49,562 nt of DNA from Christensenella sp. UBA4675 (GCA_002405165.1 DHLF01000006.1:69023-118584); one strand, 5' to 3'; positions 30,927 through 40,214 are shown, numbered from the stretch's first letter. Numbers and translations: made by a program. The notes: a model not told the origin generated them from the sequence alone.

Positions 30927-32882
30927 TTAGATTTCTTTATCTTCTTTATTTGTTTTCTTTTTAGGTTTAATAAACAATACGCATAAAATTCCTATTGCAG
31001 AAGCGATTGAAATTCCTAAATATACGAAAGATTTCCAATTGTATTTAAAGAATTCGGATTCGTATTTATTAGAAGAAACGCTTTTTTCAACTTTTATCGC
31101 GTAGGTAACAACCGTATCGCTACTTGCGTTTTCCGCTAAAACGTTACATTTAACGTAATAAGCGCCTTTCTCTTTAGGAGTAAAAGTCAAATCGGTCGAA
31201 TCGAATTCTTCGTCGCTGTCGCTTGTAATAGCTTGTAATTTAATAACCTTTCCGTTAATAGTTTTACCTTCTTTTAAAGCGTTAAATTCGTTTAAATAAT
31301 CGGAATCGTTTTCAAAGCTTCCTTTATCGAATTCCTTACCGCTAACGGTAGTATTGTTTGCTTTATACCATTCGTAGTCGGACTTACTCATAAAGTAAAG
31401 TTCGTACGTTTTAGTGGTAGTGTTGGAAGATTCTACGGTAATAGAAGAGATTTTATATTCCTTACCTATAACACCCGTATCTTGTTTACCAAGCGTAACC
31501 TTAGGTTTAGCGTTATTGTTAATTTCAAATATGAATGCAGGAACTACCAATTCGTGAATAGCGGTTACTTCTTTATCGTCGTTTCTGTCAACTCTATAAA
31601 AACCTGCCATTTCTATCGTTACGCCTAAATATTCGCCGGCTTCGTAATACTCGTTGTTAGTTTTAAAATCGTCGTCGTAAATTAACCCCTTGCCGAGTCC
31701 GTCCGTTGCCATAACGAAGTAAACGTGTTTCCCCGGTTGAGTAATTTCAAAATATTTGGAAGACGTACTTGTAAAGTCGCTTGCGGATTTATCTGCGTAA
31801 TAAACTTTATAAGTCAATTCGTCAGAATCGAAAAAGTCGGATTTAATATATTCGCTTACGTCTATATAGTAGAAGTTATCGCCGATAGGAATATATTGAC
31901 CGTCGCTGTCAACGATTTTGTCTTGTATAGACGCTTGTACTTTATCGTACTGCGTTTTGTCGATTTCGTATTTAATAGAATCGTTAGTAACTATATCCCC
32001 TTTTTCAACGGTAAAATTTTGCGTGTAAATTACGCTATTACCCGAAGACGCTACTGCCGTTATTCTTAAAGTTACTTCGCCTAAAACTCTAAATTCGAAT
32101 GCGGAAGAAGAAACGGTACTTCTGTATTTACTGTCGTCTTCGCCTACCATTTTGTATTCGAGTTTGTTTTCTTTAATTCCCGAAAACATATCGTACGTTT
32201 TATAAGAAACGCTATATTGATGCGATATAATAACTTTCGTTCTAGAAAAAATACCGTCTTTTGCGATAATTACGGGGTCTACGTCGGTCGTTTTAACTTC
32301 CGTTTTTAAATCTATACCGTTTATAGTAGAAAAATCGATTTTCGTATTGTAATAAGCAAACACTTGAATGGTAGCGTAACTTTCGTCTAAATCGCAATCG
32401 AACTCTTGCCCTGCGATTTTAATTTTATTTTCCGTAAATTCTACCGTTACGTTTTCAAGAGAAGCAAGCAATTTCCCTTCTCCGTCTTCTTTGTTTATTT
32501 TAACGTTGTTTTTAGAATCGAAGTACGCTACTACGCTGTCCGTACCCGAAATAAACGTTAAATAAAAAATATTTTTAACTTCTTCCGAAGTGTACTCGCT
32601 GGTTGCAGTAAACGTTAAAGATTTTCCCGCGCCGATAGCGAATTCGTATTTATACTGAGCCTTATTACCCGATTCTACCGAAAGAGTCATACCCTTATCT
32701 GTTCTCGTGGCAGTTCCGCCCGTCCATAAATCGTTATACTCTACAACGTTGTCAGTCGTTTCCGAACCTTCCCCTTCGCCTTCCGCCCCGGTTTCGGCAA
32801 AAACGGTTGCACCCGATAAACATAATGCGAAAACGAATGATAAAATCAACGTTACGAGTAATAGAAATTTTCCTTTTTTCAT
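30927..32882 (-). CDS. Large secreted, membrane-anchored surface protein of unknown function
   Basis: The 651-residue protein starts with a Sec signal peptide (MKKGKFLLLVTLILSFVFA, predicted cleavage near VFAETG), continues with an acidic Gly/Glu linker and about 570 extracellular residues of beta-rich, Ser/Thr/Lys/Asp composition with several Ig-like-looking segments. It ends with one transmembrane helix (VYLGISIASAIGILCVLFI) and a short basic tail KPKKKTNKEDKEI. There is no LPxTG motif, so it is anchored by the helix rather than by sortase. I do not recognise the domains. It is monocistronic with a good promoter, a leader of about 115 bases and an AGGAG site. An adhesin or cell-wall-associated role is only a guess. 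Confidence 0.85.
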   Translation of the reverse strand: MKKGKFLLLVTLILSFVFALCLSGATVFAETGAEGEGEGSETTDNVVEYNDLWTGGTATRTDKGMTLSVESGNKAQYKYEFAIGAGKSLTFTATSEYTSEEVKNIFYLTFISGTDSVVAYFDSKNNVKINKEDGEGKLLASLENVTVEFTENKIKIAGQEFDCDLDESYATIQVFAYYNTKIDFSTINGIDLKTEVKTTDVDPVIIAKDGIFSRTKVIISHQYSVSYKTYDMFSGIKENKLEYKMVGEDDSKYRSTVSSSAFEFRVLGEVTLRITAVASSGNSVIYTQNFTVEKGDIVTNDSIKYEIDKTQYDKVQASIQDKIVDSDGQYIPIGDNFYYIDVSEYIKSDFFDSDELTYKVYYADKSASDFTSTSSKYFEITQPGKHVYFVMATDGLGKGLIYDDDFKTNNEYYEAGEYLGVTIEMAGFYRVDRNDDKEVTAIHELVVPAFIFEINNNAKPKVTLGKQDTGVIGKEYKISSITVESSNTTTKTYELYFMSKSDYEWYKANNTTVSGKEFDKGSFENDSDYLNEFNALKEGKTINGKVIKLQAITSDSDEEFDSTDLTFTPKEKGAYYVKCNVLAENASSDTVVTYAIKVEKSVSSNKYESEFFKYNWKSFVYLGISIASAIGILCVLFIKPKKKTNKEDKEI

Positions 32883-33002
32883 TGCTAAAATCTCCTAGTT
32901 TCAAAAAGAAACTTAACTTTTTAGTATAGCCTTTAAGGCGTTAAATTAAAAACGTTTTTAGCGTTTAACTAATAATACGCACAATAACTTATTCTAACGT
33001 CT

Positions 33003-33031
33003 ATTTTACTACTTATAAATGTTTTTGTCAA
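33003..33031 (-). promoter_or_regulatory. Promoter of the surface-protein gene
   Basis: Read leftwards, TTGACA (plus 33026-33031), a 17-base spacer and TAAAAT (plus 33003-33008). The leader of about 115 bases contains a GTTTC/GAAAC hairpin next to the ribosome binding site. Confidence 0.75.
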
Positions 33032-33242
33032 TATTTATCACGCTTTTTATATGCATAAATTAAAAAAAACAAAAAAAACGCTTTAAACATATAATGTAAA
33101 AGTAAGACTGCCTATTAAATGCGTTTTTAAGTTTTTTGTTTTGCTAACAAATTTTCCCGCAAAAACACGTAAAAACGTTTTTATGGCAAAAACTTTAATG
33201 TTTGCAAACAAAAAAACAAATACTTTTTTAGGATTTACACTA

Positions 33243-33770
33243 ATGAATTACTTATACGTTTTAATCACTGCAATCACGGTCAGTATTGACTCGTTTATTT
33301 GCGGATTATCGCTTTCGATAAAAAATAATTCTAAAATGAAAATAATTTTCGGAATTTCTTCCGTAGTATTTATTTTATGTATTACGGCAGGTCTTTTCGG
33401 ACAATTCTTATCGGGAATATTAAGTGAAAAATGCGAATTAGTCGGCGGAACGCTTTTAATTTTAATTGCTTTTTACGAATTTTTTTCTCAAAACGAAAAA
33501 AACGCTAAAAAAGAGAGCAACTTATTAAAAACTTCGCTTGCGATAGGTTTTGCCATAGGGCTTGACGGCGCTTGCGCGTGCTTATCGCTTACGGTAATGT
33601 ATCATAAACCGATATTACTTGCGTGCATTTTTACCGCCTTTCACCTGCTTTTTATTTCGATAAGTTTTTTCTTTGCCAAAAAGAATTTAAAAATTCTTGC
33701 GAAATGCGATTTTATTCCGCCTTTAATACTTTTGTGCTTAGGCGTTTATAAAATATTTTGCTGTTTTTAA
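33243..33770 (+). CDS. MntP-like (DUF204) membrane protein, putative Mn2+ exporter
   Basis: The protein of 175 residues has about six membrane helices in two related halves. Each half carries the acidic motif of the family: ITVSIDSFICGL near the start and IGFAIGLDGACACL near residue 105. In MntP these aspartates are needed for Mn2+ export. I chose ATG 33243, which follows AGGA at a normal distance and gives the typical start of the family. An upstream ATG at 33141 would add 34 basic residues unlike the family. No yybP-ykoY riboswitch is visible. A perfect palindrome TGTTTGCAAACA lies at 33199-33210. The family could also include a sporulation membrane protein, YtaF. Confidence 0.75.
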   Translation: MNYLYVLITAITVSIDSFICGLSLSIKNNSKMKIIFGISSVVFILCITAGLFGQFLSGILSEKCELVGGTLLILIAFYEFFSQNEKNAKKESNLLKTSLAIGFAIGLDGACACLSLTVMYHKPILLACIFTAFHLLFISISFFFAKKNLKILAKCDFIPPLILLCLGVYKIFCCF

Positions 33771-33790
33771 AAGTTTTTGAACTTTTAAAA
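33764..33790. terminator. AT-rich hairpin between the convergent mntP-like and rluA genes
   Basis: TTTTTAAAAGTT and AACTTTTAAAAA pair around TTTG. It may end both convergent transcripts, though the stem contains no strong G/C core. Confidence 0.4.
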
Positions 33791-33811
33791 ATACGGCTTT
33801 ATATTTGAAAT

Positions 33812-34516
33812 TTATAGTTTTTCAAAAACGGTTTTTACGTCGAAATACTTCCACGGAATTTCATCCGCAGGCGGTTCTATTTTAAAAACCATTCTTTCTT
33901 TCGTAACGGGGTGAGTAAAGCAAAGTTTTGTTGCCCACAAGGCAATATTACCTTTTTTTGCGTTTTCTCCTCCGTATCTTTTATCCCCGTAAACGCAACT
34001 TCCTATACAGGCAAATTGCACCCTTATTTGATGACTTCTTCCCGTATGTAAATTTACCTTAACTAGGTTAAGTCCGTTCACGCTTTCTTTAACTTCGTAA
34101 TCGAGTTCGGCTTTTTTTGCGTCCTTTTCGGTTTCCGTACAAACGTAAACGGTATTAGTTACCGCATTTTTCCTTAAATAATTTACCAAAACGGCTTTTT
34201 TTCGTTTAATTTCACCCACGGTTACCGTTAAATAGGTTTTTTGGAAATCTCCGTTTTTCATTTGTTCGGCTAGTCTAGACGCACTTTTGGAACTTTTGGC
34301 AAATACCATAACTCCGCCCGTAACCCTATCTAACCTATGTACAAGCCCGACGTACGCTTCCCCCGATTTATTTTCTTTTTCTTTAACGTAATCTTTAATT
34401 ACCCTTAGTAAATCGTAATCCTTGCTATCGTCTTCGCAACAAGGTACGTTTTGCGGTTTTAAAACTACGATAATATGATTATCTTCGTGTAAAACTACTA
34501 AATCTTCTTTATTCAT
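33812..34516 (-). CDS. RluA-family RNA pseudouridine synthase
   Basis: The 234-residue protein carries the RluA/RluD catalytic motif HRLDRVTGG (the Asp is the catalytic residue, about 65), the GRSHQIRVQFACIG block and YGDKRYGG. It converts specific uridines in 23S rRNA or tRNA to pseudouridine. It has no N-terminal S4 domain, which places it near the short RluA or YqcB/TruC-like members. The exact target is not readable. Its start overlaps the end of the upstream rRNA methyltransferase gene by eight bases, giving translational coupling in the ileS-rlmI-rluA run. Confidence 0.92.
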   Translation of the reverse strand: MNKEDLVVLHEDNHIIVVLKPQNVPCCEDDSKDYDLLRVIKDYVKEKENKSGEAYVGLVHRLDRVTGGVMVFAKSSKSASRLAEQMKNGDFQKTYLTVTVGEIKRKKAVLVNYLRKNAVTNTVYVCTETEKDAKKAELDYEVKESVNGLNLVKVNLHTGRSHQIRVQFACIGSCVYGDKRYGGENAKKGNIALWATKLCFTHPVTKERMVFKIEPPADEIPWKYFDVKTVFEKL

Positions 34517-35369
34517 TTATGAATATTCCTCCCGCTCCGCAAGGCAGTATAAGTCCGTCTTCCGTAGGAAGTCCTACTTCGTACGCGTCGATTTTGCCTT
34601 TTCTTCCTTTTAAAGCAAGTTGTAAAATGTTTTTAAGGACTTGCGGTTGAAGTCCCGTCGTATAACTGTTTATTAGGAAAAACAAAGGATTATCAGTTAA
34701 AACCTTTTCGCACAATTCGACTAGCGAAAAAATTTCGTCTTCTATTTTCCACATTTCTCCGTTAGGCCCCCTGCCGTAGCTGGGCGGGTCCATAATAACG
34801 GCGTCGTAACGTCTACCGCGTCTTATTTCCCTTTGCACGAATTTTTTGCAGTCGTCTATAATATACCTGACTTTTCCGTCGCCTATACCCGACAGCCTAA
34901 CGTTTTCTCCCGCGCGTTCTACCATACCTTTACTTGCGTCCACGTGGCAAACGTTCGCGCCTGCTTTTGCGCACGCAACGGTAGCTCCGCCGGTATATGC
35001 AAATAAGTTTAAAACGTTTATTTGTCTACCCGATTTTTTTATTAAATCGGCCATCAAATCCCAATTAACCGCTTGTTCGGGGAAAAGTCCCGTATGCTTA
35101 AAGCCCATAGGCTTTATTTTAAATTTTAAATCTTTATAGGAAATTACCCATTCGGCAGGAAAACTTTTTTTGTATTCCCACTTTCCGCCACCGCTTTCGC
35201 TTCTTCTGTAAACGGCGTTTAAGGCGGGATATTTTTCCATATCGAAAGAGCTTTTCCAAATTACTTGCGGGTCGGGACGGAGCAAAACTACGTTGCCCCA
35301 TCTTTCCAGCTTATAGCCGTCCCCCGTAGAAATTACGCTGTAATCTTTCCAGTTGTCCGCGCTTCTCAT
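34509..35369 (-). CDS. RlmI/RlmK-like SAM-dependent rRNA methyltransferase
   Basis: The 286-residue class I methyltransferase contains the SAM-binding motif LNLFAYTGGATVACAKAGA (about residue 118), the acidic VCHVDASKGM motif, and the catalytic motif DAVIMDPPSYGRG (about 190). This set matches the RlmI / RlmL-C-terminal type that modifies 23S rRNA (m5C or m7G). It lacks an N-terminal PUA domain, so it is a short member. Its ATG shares one base with the stop of ileS (TAATG), so it is translationally coupled to ileS. Confidence 0.88.
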   Translation of the reverse strand: MRSADNWKDYSVISTGDGYKLERWGNVVLLRPDPQVIWKSSFDMEKYPALNAVYRRSESGGGKWEYKKSFPAEWVISYKDLKFKIKPMGFKHTGLFPEQAVNWDLMADLIKKSGRQINVLNLFAYTGGATVACAKAGANVCHVDASKGMVERAGENVRLSGIGDGKVRYIIDDCKKFVQREIRRGRRYDAVIMDPPSYGRGPNGEMWKIEDEIFSLVELCEKVLTDNPLFFLINSYTTGLQPQVLKNILQLALKGRKGKIDAYEVGLPTEDGLILPCGAGGIFINE

Positions 35370-38300
35370 TATCCGACCTTTTCAACGGTTAGTATAACGC
35401 TTTCTCCGTTAATATCCCACTCTTTTGTGTAACCGTCCTTTTTGCCGTTTACGAGTTCTTTAACTAAACAAGCGTTTTTAATATCGTTTTTGCCCGATAA
35501 AACTTTTAAAGCGTTTCCGCAAGCGGTGTAATAAACGTTAATTCTGTCTACTACTTCAAAGCCCGCGTCTTTTCTCATCGTTTGAATTTTAGAAATAAGT
35601 TCTCTTTCTATACCTTCTAACAACAAGTCTTCGGTAATGTTTATATCTAACGCTACGGTAATGTATGCGTCCTTGCAAGAAGCGTAACCGCCCGCGCTTT
35701 CCGTTCCGATAAGTAAATCGTCTTTTGTAAATATGACTTCTTGTCCGTCTATTTGAGTTTTATATTCTCCGTTTTCTACCGCTTTAACAACTTCGGACGC
35801 ATTACAAGTTTCTAAAAACGCCTTTATTTTTCCGAGTAACTTGCCGTATTTAGGTCCTAACGTTTTAAGTTGCGGTTTTAATTTGTACGTGATTATAGAA
35901 GAAGAATCCTTTATTCTTTCAACTTCTTTAACGTTGAGTTCGTCTTTGGCTATATCGAGCAAGTCCGCCGACAGCTTAACTTTTGTATCTCCCGCAACGA
36001 AAAGTTTAGATAAAGGTTGTCTGTTTTTAATATTAGAGCTGTTTCTTGCAGACCTACCTAAATTTACTATTTCCAAAACTAAATCCATTCCGTCTTCTAA
36101 TTCTTTATTTATCATCTTAGCGTCCGATTTGGGGAAATCGCATAAATGAACGGATATAGGAGCGTCTTTATAAAATTCGGGAACTAAATTTTGATAAATA
36201 CTTTCCGCAATAAACGGCGTATAAGGAGCAGTAAGCTTTGCAAGCGTTACCAAAACGGTGTAAAGCGTCATATAGGCGGATATTTTGTCTTCCGTCATTT
36301 CTTTTCCCCAATAACGCTCTCTGCATCTTCTTATATACCAGTTGGATAATTCGTCTACGAATTCTTCCATTTTCCTTGCCGATTCGAAAATTTTGTATTC
36401 GTCAAGACATTTGTCTACGTAATCTACCAAAGAATTTAATTTGCTTAAAGCCCATTTATCCATTAAGCTTAATTTGCATTTTTTTAAGTCGTATTTAGAC
36501 GGGTCGAATGAATCTATTTGCGCGTATAAAACGAAAAACGCATAGGCGTTCCATAACGTGCCTAAATATTTTCTTTGAGCTTCGCTTACCGCTTCTTCGT
36601 AAAACCTAGAAGGAAGCCACGGAGCGGAAGAAGTGTAAAAATACCACCTTACGGAGTCGCTGCCTTGTTTATCGAGTATCGTCCACGGGTCAACTACGTT
36701 TCCTAAATGCTTACTCATTTTTATCCCGTTTTTATCGTTGACGTGCCCCAAAACAATACAATTTTTAAAAGGCGCGCAATGGAATAAAAGCGTGGAAATT
36801 GCAAGCAACGTATAAAACCAACCCCTTGTTTGGTCTATTGCTTCGCTAATAAAATCGGCAGGAAAAAGCTTTTTAAATAATTCCTTATTTTCAAACGGAT
36901 AATGAAGTTGAGCAAACGGCATAGAACCCGAATCGAACCAGCAGTCTATAACTTCTTTTACCCTACGCATAGTTCCGCCACATTTTTCGCATTTGCAAAC
37001 GGGTTCGTCTATATACGGTCTATGAAGCTCTACGTCTTTTTTAAGTCCGCACCTTTCTTTAAGTTCTTGTCTTGAACCTATTACGACTTTTTCTCCGCAA
37101 TCGTCGCATATCCAAATAGGTAACGGAGTACCCCAGTAACGCTCCCTAGAAATCCCCCAGTCTATAACGTTTTCTAAGAAATTTCCCATTCTTCCGCTTT
37201 TAATCGTCGGGGGTATCCAGTTTACCGAATTGTTAGCTTTGATAAGTTCGTCCTTAACGGCGGTCATTTTTATAAACCAAGTGCTTCTTGCATAATAAAT
37301 CAGCGGAGTATTACATCTCCAACAGAACGGATAGCTGTGCTCGTATAATTGTTCTTTAAATAATAGTTTTCTTTCCTTTAAATCTTCTATAACGAATTTA
37401 TCAGCGTCTTTTACGAATAAATTAGCAAATTTTCCGCATTTTTCGTCCATTAGTCCCCTATCGGTAACAAGTTGTACCATAGGAAGATTATAGTTTCTAC
37501 CTACTTGCGCATCGTCTTCACCAAAGGCGGGGGCAATATGAACTATACCCGTACCGTCCGTTAAAGTAACGTAGTCGGCGTTGGTTACGAAATACGCTTT
37601 TTCTTTAAAAGTGCCTACGGCGAAATCGTATAAAGGTTCGTATTCGGTATACTCGTAATCTTTACCCGTTTTCACCGATAAGATTTTATATTCTTCAAAT
37701 AACGTAGGAATTAAATTTTCGGCTAAAATATATATTTCGCCGTTAGCTTCTATTTCAGCGTAGTTTTCCTTTGCGTTCATACAAAGAGCTACGTTGGAAG
37801 GAAGAGTCCACGGAGTTGTCGTCCAAGCGAGAAAATACTTGTTTTCGCCTTTAAGTTTAAACTTGACGAATACGGATTTTTCTTTAACGTCTTTATATCC
37901 TTGCGCTACTTCGTGGCTGGATAAAGCCGTTCCGCAACGTGGACAATAAGGAACTATTTTGTGTCCTTTATAAAGTAATCCTTTTTCGTTTATCGTCTTT
38001 AACGCCCACCATTCCGATTCGATATAATCGTCGTGATAGGTAACGTACGGATTGTCCATATCAACCCAATAACCGAGCCTGTCGCTCATTTTTTTCCATT
38101 CGTCTGTATATTTCCATACGCTTTCTTTACATTTTTTGATAAAAGGTTCTATTCCGTATTTTTCTATGTCTTTTTTACCGTCAAGACCTAGTTGTTTTTC
38201 TATTTCGAGCTCAACGGGAAGTCCGTGAGTATCCCATCCCGCTTTTCTTAAAACGTGATAACCTTTCATAGTTTTATAACGGGGAATTATATCCTTCATA

Positions 38301-38488
38301 ACTCTCGTTAAAACGTGTCCGATATGCGGTTTTCCGTTGGCGGTAGGCGGTCCGTCGTAAAAACAAAATTCCTTGCCGTCTTTTCTTGCGTCGATACTCT
38401 TTTCAAACACTTGATTTTTGTTCCAAAAGTCGATAATTTCTTTTTCTCTGTCCAAAAAATTAAGTGTGGTTGATACTTTTTTATACAT
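35369..38488 (-). CDS. ileS: Isoleucyl-tRNA synthetase, type 2 (eukaryote-like)
   Basis: The 1039-residue class I synthetase carries the HIGH motif (PHIGHVLTRVMKD) at about residue 55, GWDTHGLPVE shortly after, the CP1 editing domain (AWTTTPWTLPSN, and FGEDDAQVG with the editing Asp), and KMSKHLGN at about 590. The GWDTHG sequence and long C-terminal region mark the IleS2 type rather than the GWDCHG type. IleS2 enzymes are known to be less sensitive to mupirocin, but that is not tested here. The gap upstream (38489-38640) holds an AAGGAG site and no T-box leader. It heads the ileS-rlmI-rluA operon. Confidence 0.97.
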   Translation of the reverse strand: MYKKVSTTLNFLDREKEIIDFWNKNQVFEKSIDARKDGKEFCFYDGPPTANGKPHIGHVLTRVMKDIIPRYKTMKGYHVLRKAGWDTHGLPVELEIEKQLGLDGKKDIEKYGIEPFIKKCKESVWKYTDEWKKMSDRLGYWVDMDNPYVTYHDDYIESEWWALKTINEKGLLYKGHKIVPYCPRCGTALSSHEVAQGYKDVKEKSVFVKFKLKGENKYFLAWTTTPWTLPSNVALCMNAKENYAEIEANGEIYILAENLIPTLFEEYKILSVKTGKDYEYTEYEPLYDFAVGTFKEKAYFVTNADYVTLTDGTGIVHIAPAFGEDDAQVGRNYNLPMVQLVTDRGLMDEKCGKFANLFVKDADKFVIEDLKERKLLFKEQLYEHSYPFCWRCNTPLIYYARSTWFIKMTAVKDELIKANNSVNWIPPTIKSGRMGNFLENVIDWGISRERYWGTPLPIWICDDCGEKVVIGSRQELKERCGLKKDVELHRPYIDEPVCKCEKCGGTMRRVKEVIDCWFDSGSMPFAQLHYPFENKELFKKLFPADFISEAIDQTRGWFYTLLAISTLLFHCAPFKNCIVLGHVNDKNGIKMSKHLGNVVDPWTILDKQGSDSVRWYFYTSSAPWLPSRFYEEAVSEAQRKYLGTLWNAYAFFVLYAQIDSFDPSKYDLKKCKLSLMDKWALSKLNSLVDYVDKCLDEYKIFESARKMEEFVDELSNWYIRRCRERYWGKEMTEDKISAYMTLYTVLVTLAKLTAPYTPFIAESIYQNLVPEFYKDAPISVHLCDFPKSDAKMINKELEDGMDLVLEIVNLGRSARNSSNIKNRQPLSKLFVAGDTKVKLSADLLDIAKDELNVKEVERIKDSSSIITYKLKPQLKTLGPKYGKLLGKIKAFLETCNASEVVKAVENGEYKTQIDGQEVIFTKDDLLIGTESAGGYASCKDAYITVALDINITEDLLLEGIERELISKIQTMRKDAGFEVVDRINVYYTACGNALKVLSGKNDIKNACLVKELVNGKKDGYTKEWDINGESVILTVEKVG

Positions 38489-38609
38489 TTTCGCTCCTTT
38501 TTCTTTTAAGAAAATAAGTTTTTCCGTTATAATAAATTATATATACTACAATACTTACTAATTTTAACAAAATACGACTTTTATGTAAAGTATTTTTTTA
38601 TTAAAAAGC

Positions 38610-38638
38610 TTGCTTTTTTAAAAAATTTAATGTAAAAT
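38610..38638 (+). promoter_or_regulatory. Promoter of the SRP RNA gene
   Basis: TTGCTT (38610-38615), a 17-base spacer and TAAAAT (38633-38638), with TG just before the -10 box. The predicted start is within a few bases of the closing helix of the RNA. Confidence 0.7.
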
Positions 38639-38642
38639 AATC

Positions 38643-38913
38643 GTACTGTGCTAGGCGGGGAGCTAGCGGTGCCCTATACCCGCAATCCGCTACAGCGGGG
38701 CTGAATGCTTTTCTAGGGGTTTTTTATGGTTGGCTGAATGCCGTAAGGGACGTTGATGTTAAGGTCTTGTGCAATATCGCCTTGCGAAACGTGTCAGGAC
38801 GGGAACGTAGCAGCACTAAACAAACGCCGATATGTGCCACAAGGTAGCTTTAACGGAGTTACCTGCGTCGTTACCGCTTCGGTAAGAAATTTCGAAAAAA
38901 GAAGCGCAGTATT
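38643..38913 (+). ncRNA. ffs: Signal recognition particle RNA, long (Alu-domain) type
   Basis: The 5' part GTGCTAGGCGGGGAGCTAGCGGTGCCC and the CGCAATCCGCTA segment match the Alu domain of the Bacillus-type scRNA. The 3' part has the conserved S-domain core GTCAGGACGGGAACGTAGCAGC that binds Ffh. The ends pair (TACTGTGC with GCGCAGTA). The length of about 271 bases matches the long type found in many Bacillota. A terminator follows. Confidence 0.92.
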
Positions 38914-38924
38914 TTGAATAATTT

Positions 38925-38958
38925 GACCGCAAAGTTTTTTGCGGTCTTTATTTTTTTT
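38925..38958 (+). terminator. Terminator of the SRP RNA
   Basis: GACCGC (38925-38930) and GCGGTC (38941-38946) form the stem; TTTATTTTTTTT follows. Confidence 0.85.
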
Positions 38959-38968
38959 GTAAAAAAAA

Positions 38969-38997
38969 TTGACAAGATAATTTTTAAAAAATATAAT
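38969..38997 (+). promoter_or_regulatory. Consensus promoter placing the transcription start on the yggS ATG
   Basis: TTGACA (38969-38974), a 17-base spacer and TATAAT (38992-38997), both perfect. The expected start, six or seven bases downstream, coincides with the ATG at 39004. No ribosome binding site lies between. Confidence 0.8.
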
Positions 38998-39003
38998 AGA
39001 AAT

Positions 39004-39681
39004 ATGATTAAAGAAAATTTAGATAAAATTTTTAAAGAAATCGAAAACGGAAATAATTTAGGCGAAAAAATAACTCTTGTCGGCGCAACGAAAACTCAAA
39101 CCGCAGACGCAATAAACCAAGCTATTGCTTGCGGTTTAACCGATATAGGCGAAAACAAAGCGCAGGAATTTAGGGATAAAAACGATTTGGTTTCCCCTAA
39201 TGCAGTAAGACATTTTATAGGAAGATTGCAAACTAATAAACTTAAATATTTAATAGGCAAAGTTTACCTTATTCAGTCGGTGGACAGTTTTGAACTTGCA
39301 AATGAAATTTCTAAAAAATCGGTTGAGAAAAACGTAACTACCAACGTTTTGATAGAAATGAATTTAGCGGGCGAAGAAAATAAAGGCGGAGTTAAAAAGG
39401 AAGAGCTATCCGATTTACTTTGCAAAATATCTAAGCTTTCTAACGTAAAAGTTTTAGGACTTATGACCGTTGCCCCCGCTTTTTACGACGAAAAAAGTTT
39501 AGCCGATTTATTTAAACAAGCAAGAAATATTTACGACGATTATAAAAAAATCTACCCCGACTTTAAATATCTTTCGATGGGTATGTCGGGCGACTATAAA
39601 ATCGCGATAGAAAACGGTAGTAATATGATAAGACTGGGAACTAAAATTTTCGGAGCAAGAAATTACGGAGATATAAAATGA
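39004..39681 (+). CDS. PLP homeostasis protein YggS/YlmE family
   Basis: The 225-residue protein has the YggS/PROSC alpha/beta barrel: LVGATKTQTADAINQAI with the PLP-binding Lys, DIGENKAQEFRDK, HFIGRLQTNK, the GLMTVAP segment and the closing SMGMSGDYKIAIENGSNMIRLGT. These proteins bind pyridoxal phosphate and keep its free pool balanced. I chose ATG 39004. A longer reading from 38914 would add 30 residues that come from the SRP RNA terminator. No Shine-Dalgarno is present and the promoter puts the transcript 5' end at the ATG, so it seems leaderless. It overlaps sepF by four bases (ATGA), the usual division-cluster neighbour. Confidence 0.93.
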   Translation: MIKENLDKIFKEIENGNNLGEKITLVGATKTQTADAINQAIACGLTDIGENKAQEFRDKNDLVSPNAVRHFIGRLQTNKLKYLIGKVYLIQSVDSFELANEISKKSVEKNVTTNVLIEMNLAGEENKGGVKKEELSDLLCKISKLSNVKVLGLMTVAPAFYDEKSLADLFKQARNIYDDYKKIYPDFKYLSMGMSGDYKIAIENGSNMIRLGTKIFGARNYGDIK

Positions 39682-40034
39682 GTTTATTTAATTTCTTTTT
39701 TAAAAAAGACGCCCAAAATAAAAAAAGACAGGAAACGCAAACAGCAACTCCGGTAGAAAACGAACCTATATACGAAAAGGAAAAACTTTTTTCAGCTTCC
39801 GTAGGCGAACAAGGCGCAAACCAACCCGTAAGAAATCCGCTATCCTTCGACGACGTAGAACAAATTATTGCGGAACTAAAAAACGGCGTTTCGGTTTTAG
39901 TAAACGTTTCGCAGGTAAATTTTGAAAACGGTCAACGCTTTCTAGACGTTTTGTGCGGAGCTATCGTAGCCTTAAACGGTACGGTTACCCCCATAAAAAA
40001 AGGTATGTATTACTTCTACATTGACAAACAATGA
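39678..40034 (+). CDS. sepF: Cell division protein SepF
   Basis: The 118-residue protein has a short N-terminal helix (MSLFNFFFKK) that acts as a membrane anchor, a variable Gln/Thr/Glu-rich linker (about 15-50), and the conserved SepF (DUF552) core RNPLSFDDVEQIIAELKNGVS followed by FLDVLCGAIVALNGTVTPIKKG. SepF tethers FtsZ filaments to the membrane at the division site. Its start overlaps the yggS stop (ATGA), so it is translated by coupling. The order yggS-sepF is the usual one in Bacillota and Actinobacteria. Confidence 0.95.
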   Translation: MSLFNFFFKKDAQNKKRQETQTATPVENEPIYEKEKLFSASVGEQGANQPVRNPLSFDDVEQIIAELKNGVSVLVNVSQVNFENGQRFLDVLCGAIVALNGTVTPIKKGMYYFYIDKQ

Positions 40035-40214
40035 TTTAAAAACAATTGGAATTGTTAAAAATTAAAAACGTTTGCATGAGAGAAACTAAAAGCGAGAATT
40101 TAAAAATTTTAATCCAAGAATAAATTTTTAAAAAAATTTCAAAACTAAAATAAATAAAAAGTTTAGGAAAAAACAATTATTTTTTTTAACTTTCAAACGA
40201 AAAAATAAAAAGTA

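Noticed and set aside
33000..33242. yybP-ykoY manganese riboswitch before the MntP-like gene
   Set aside because: The conserved paired-loop motifs are absent in this AT-rich stretch.
38914..39003. Upstream extension of yggS
   Set aside because: The extra 30 codons come from the SRP RNA terminator and the yggS promoter itself.
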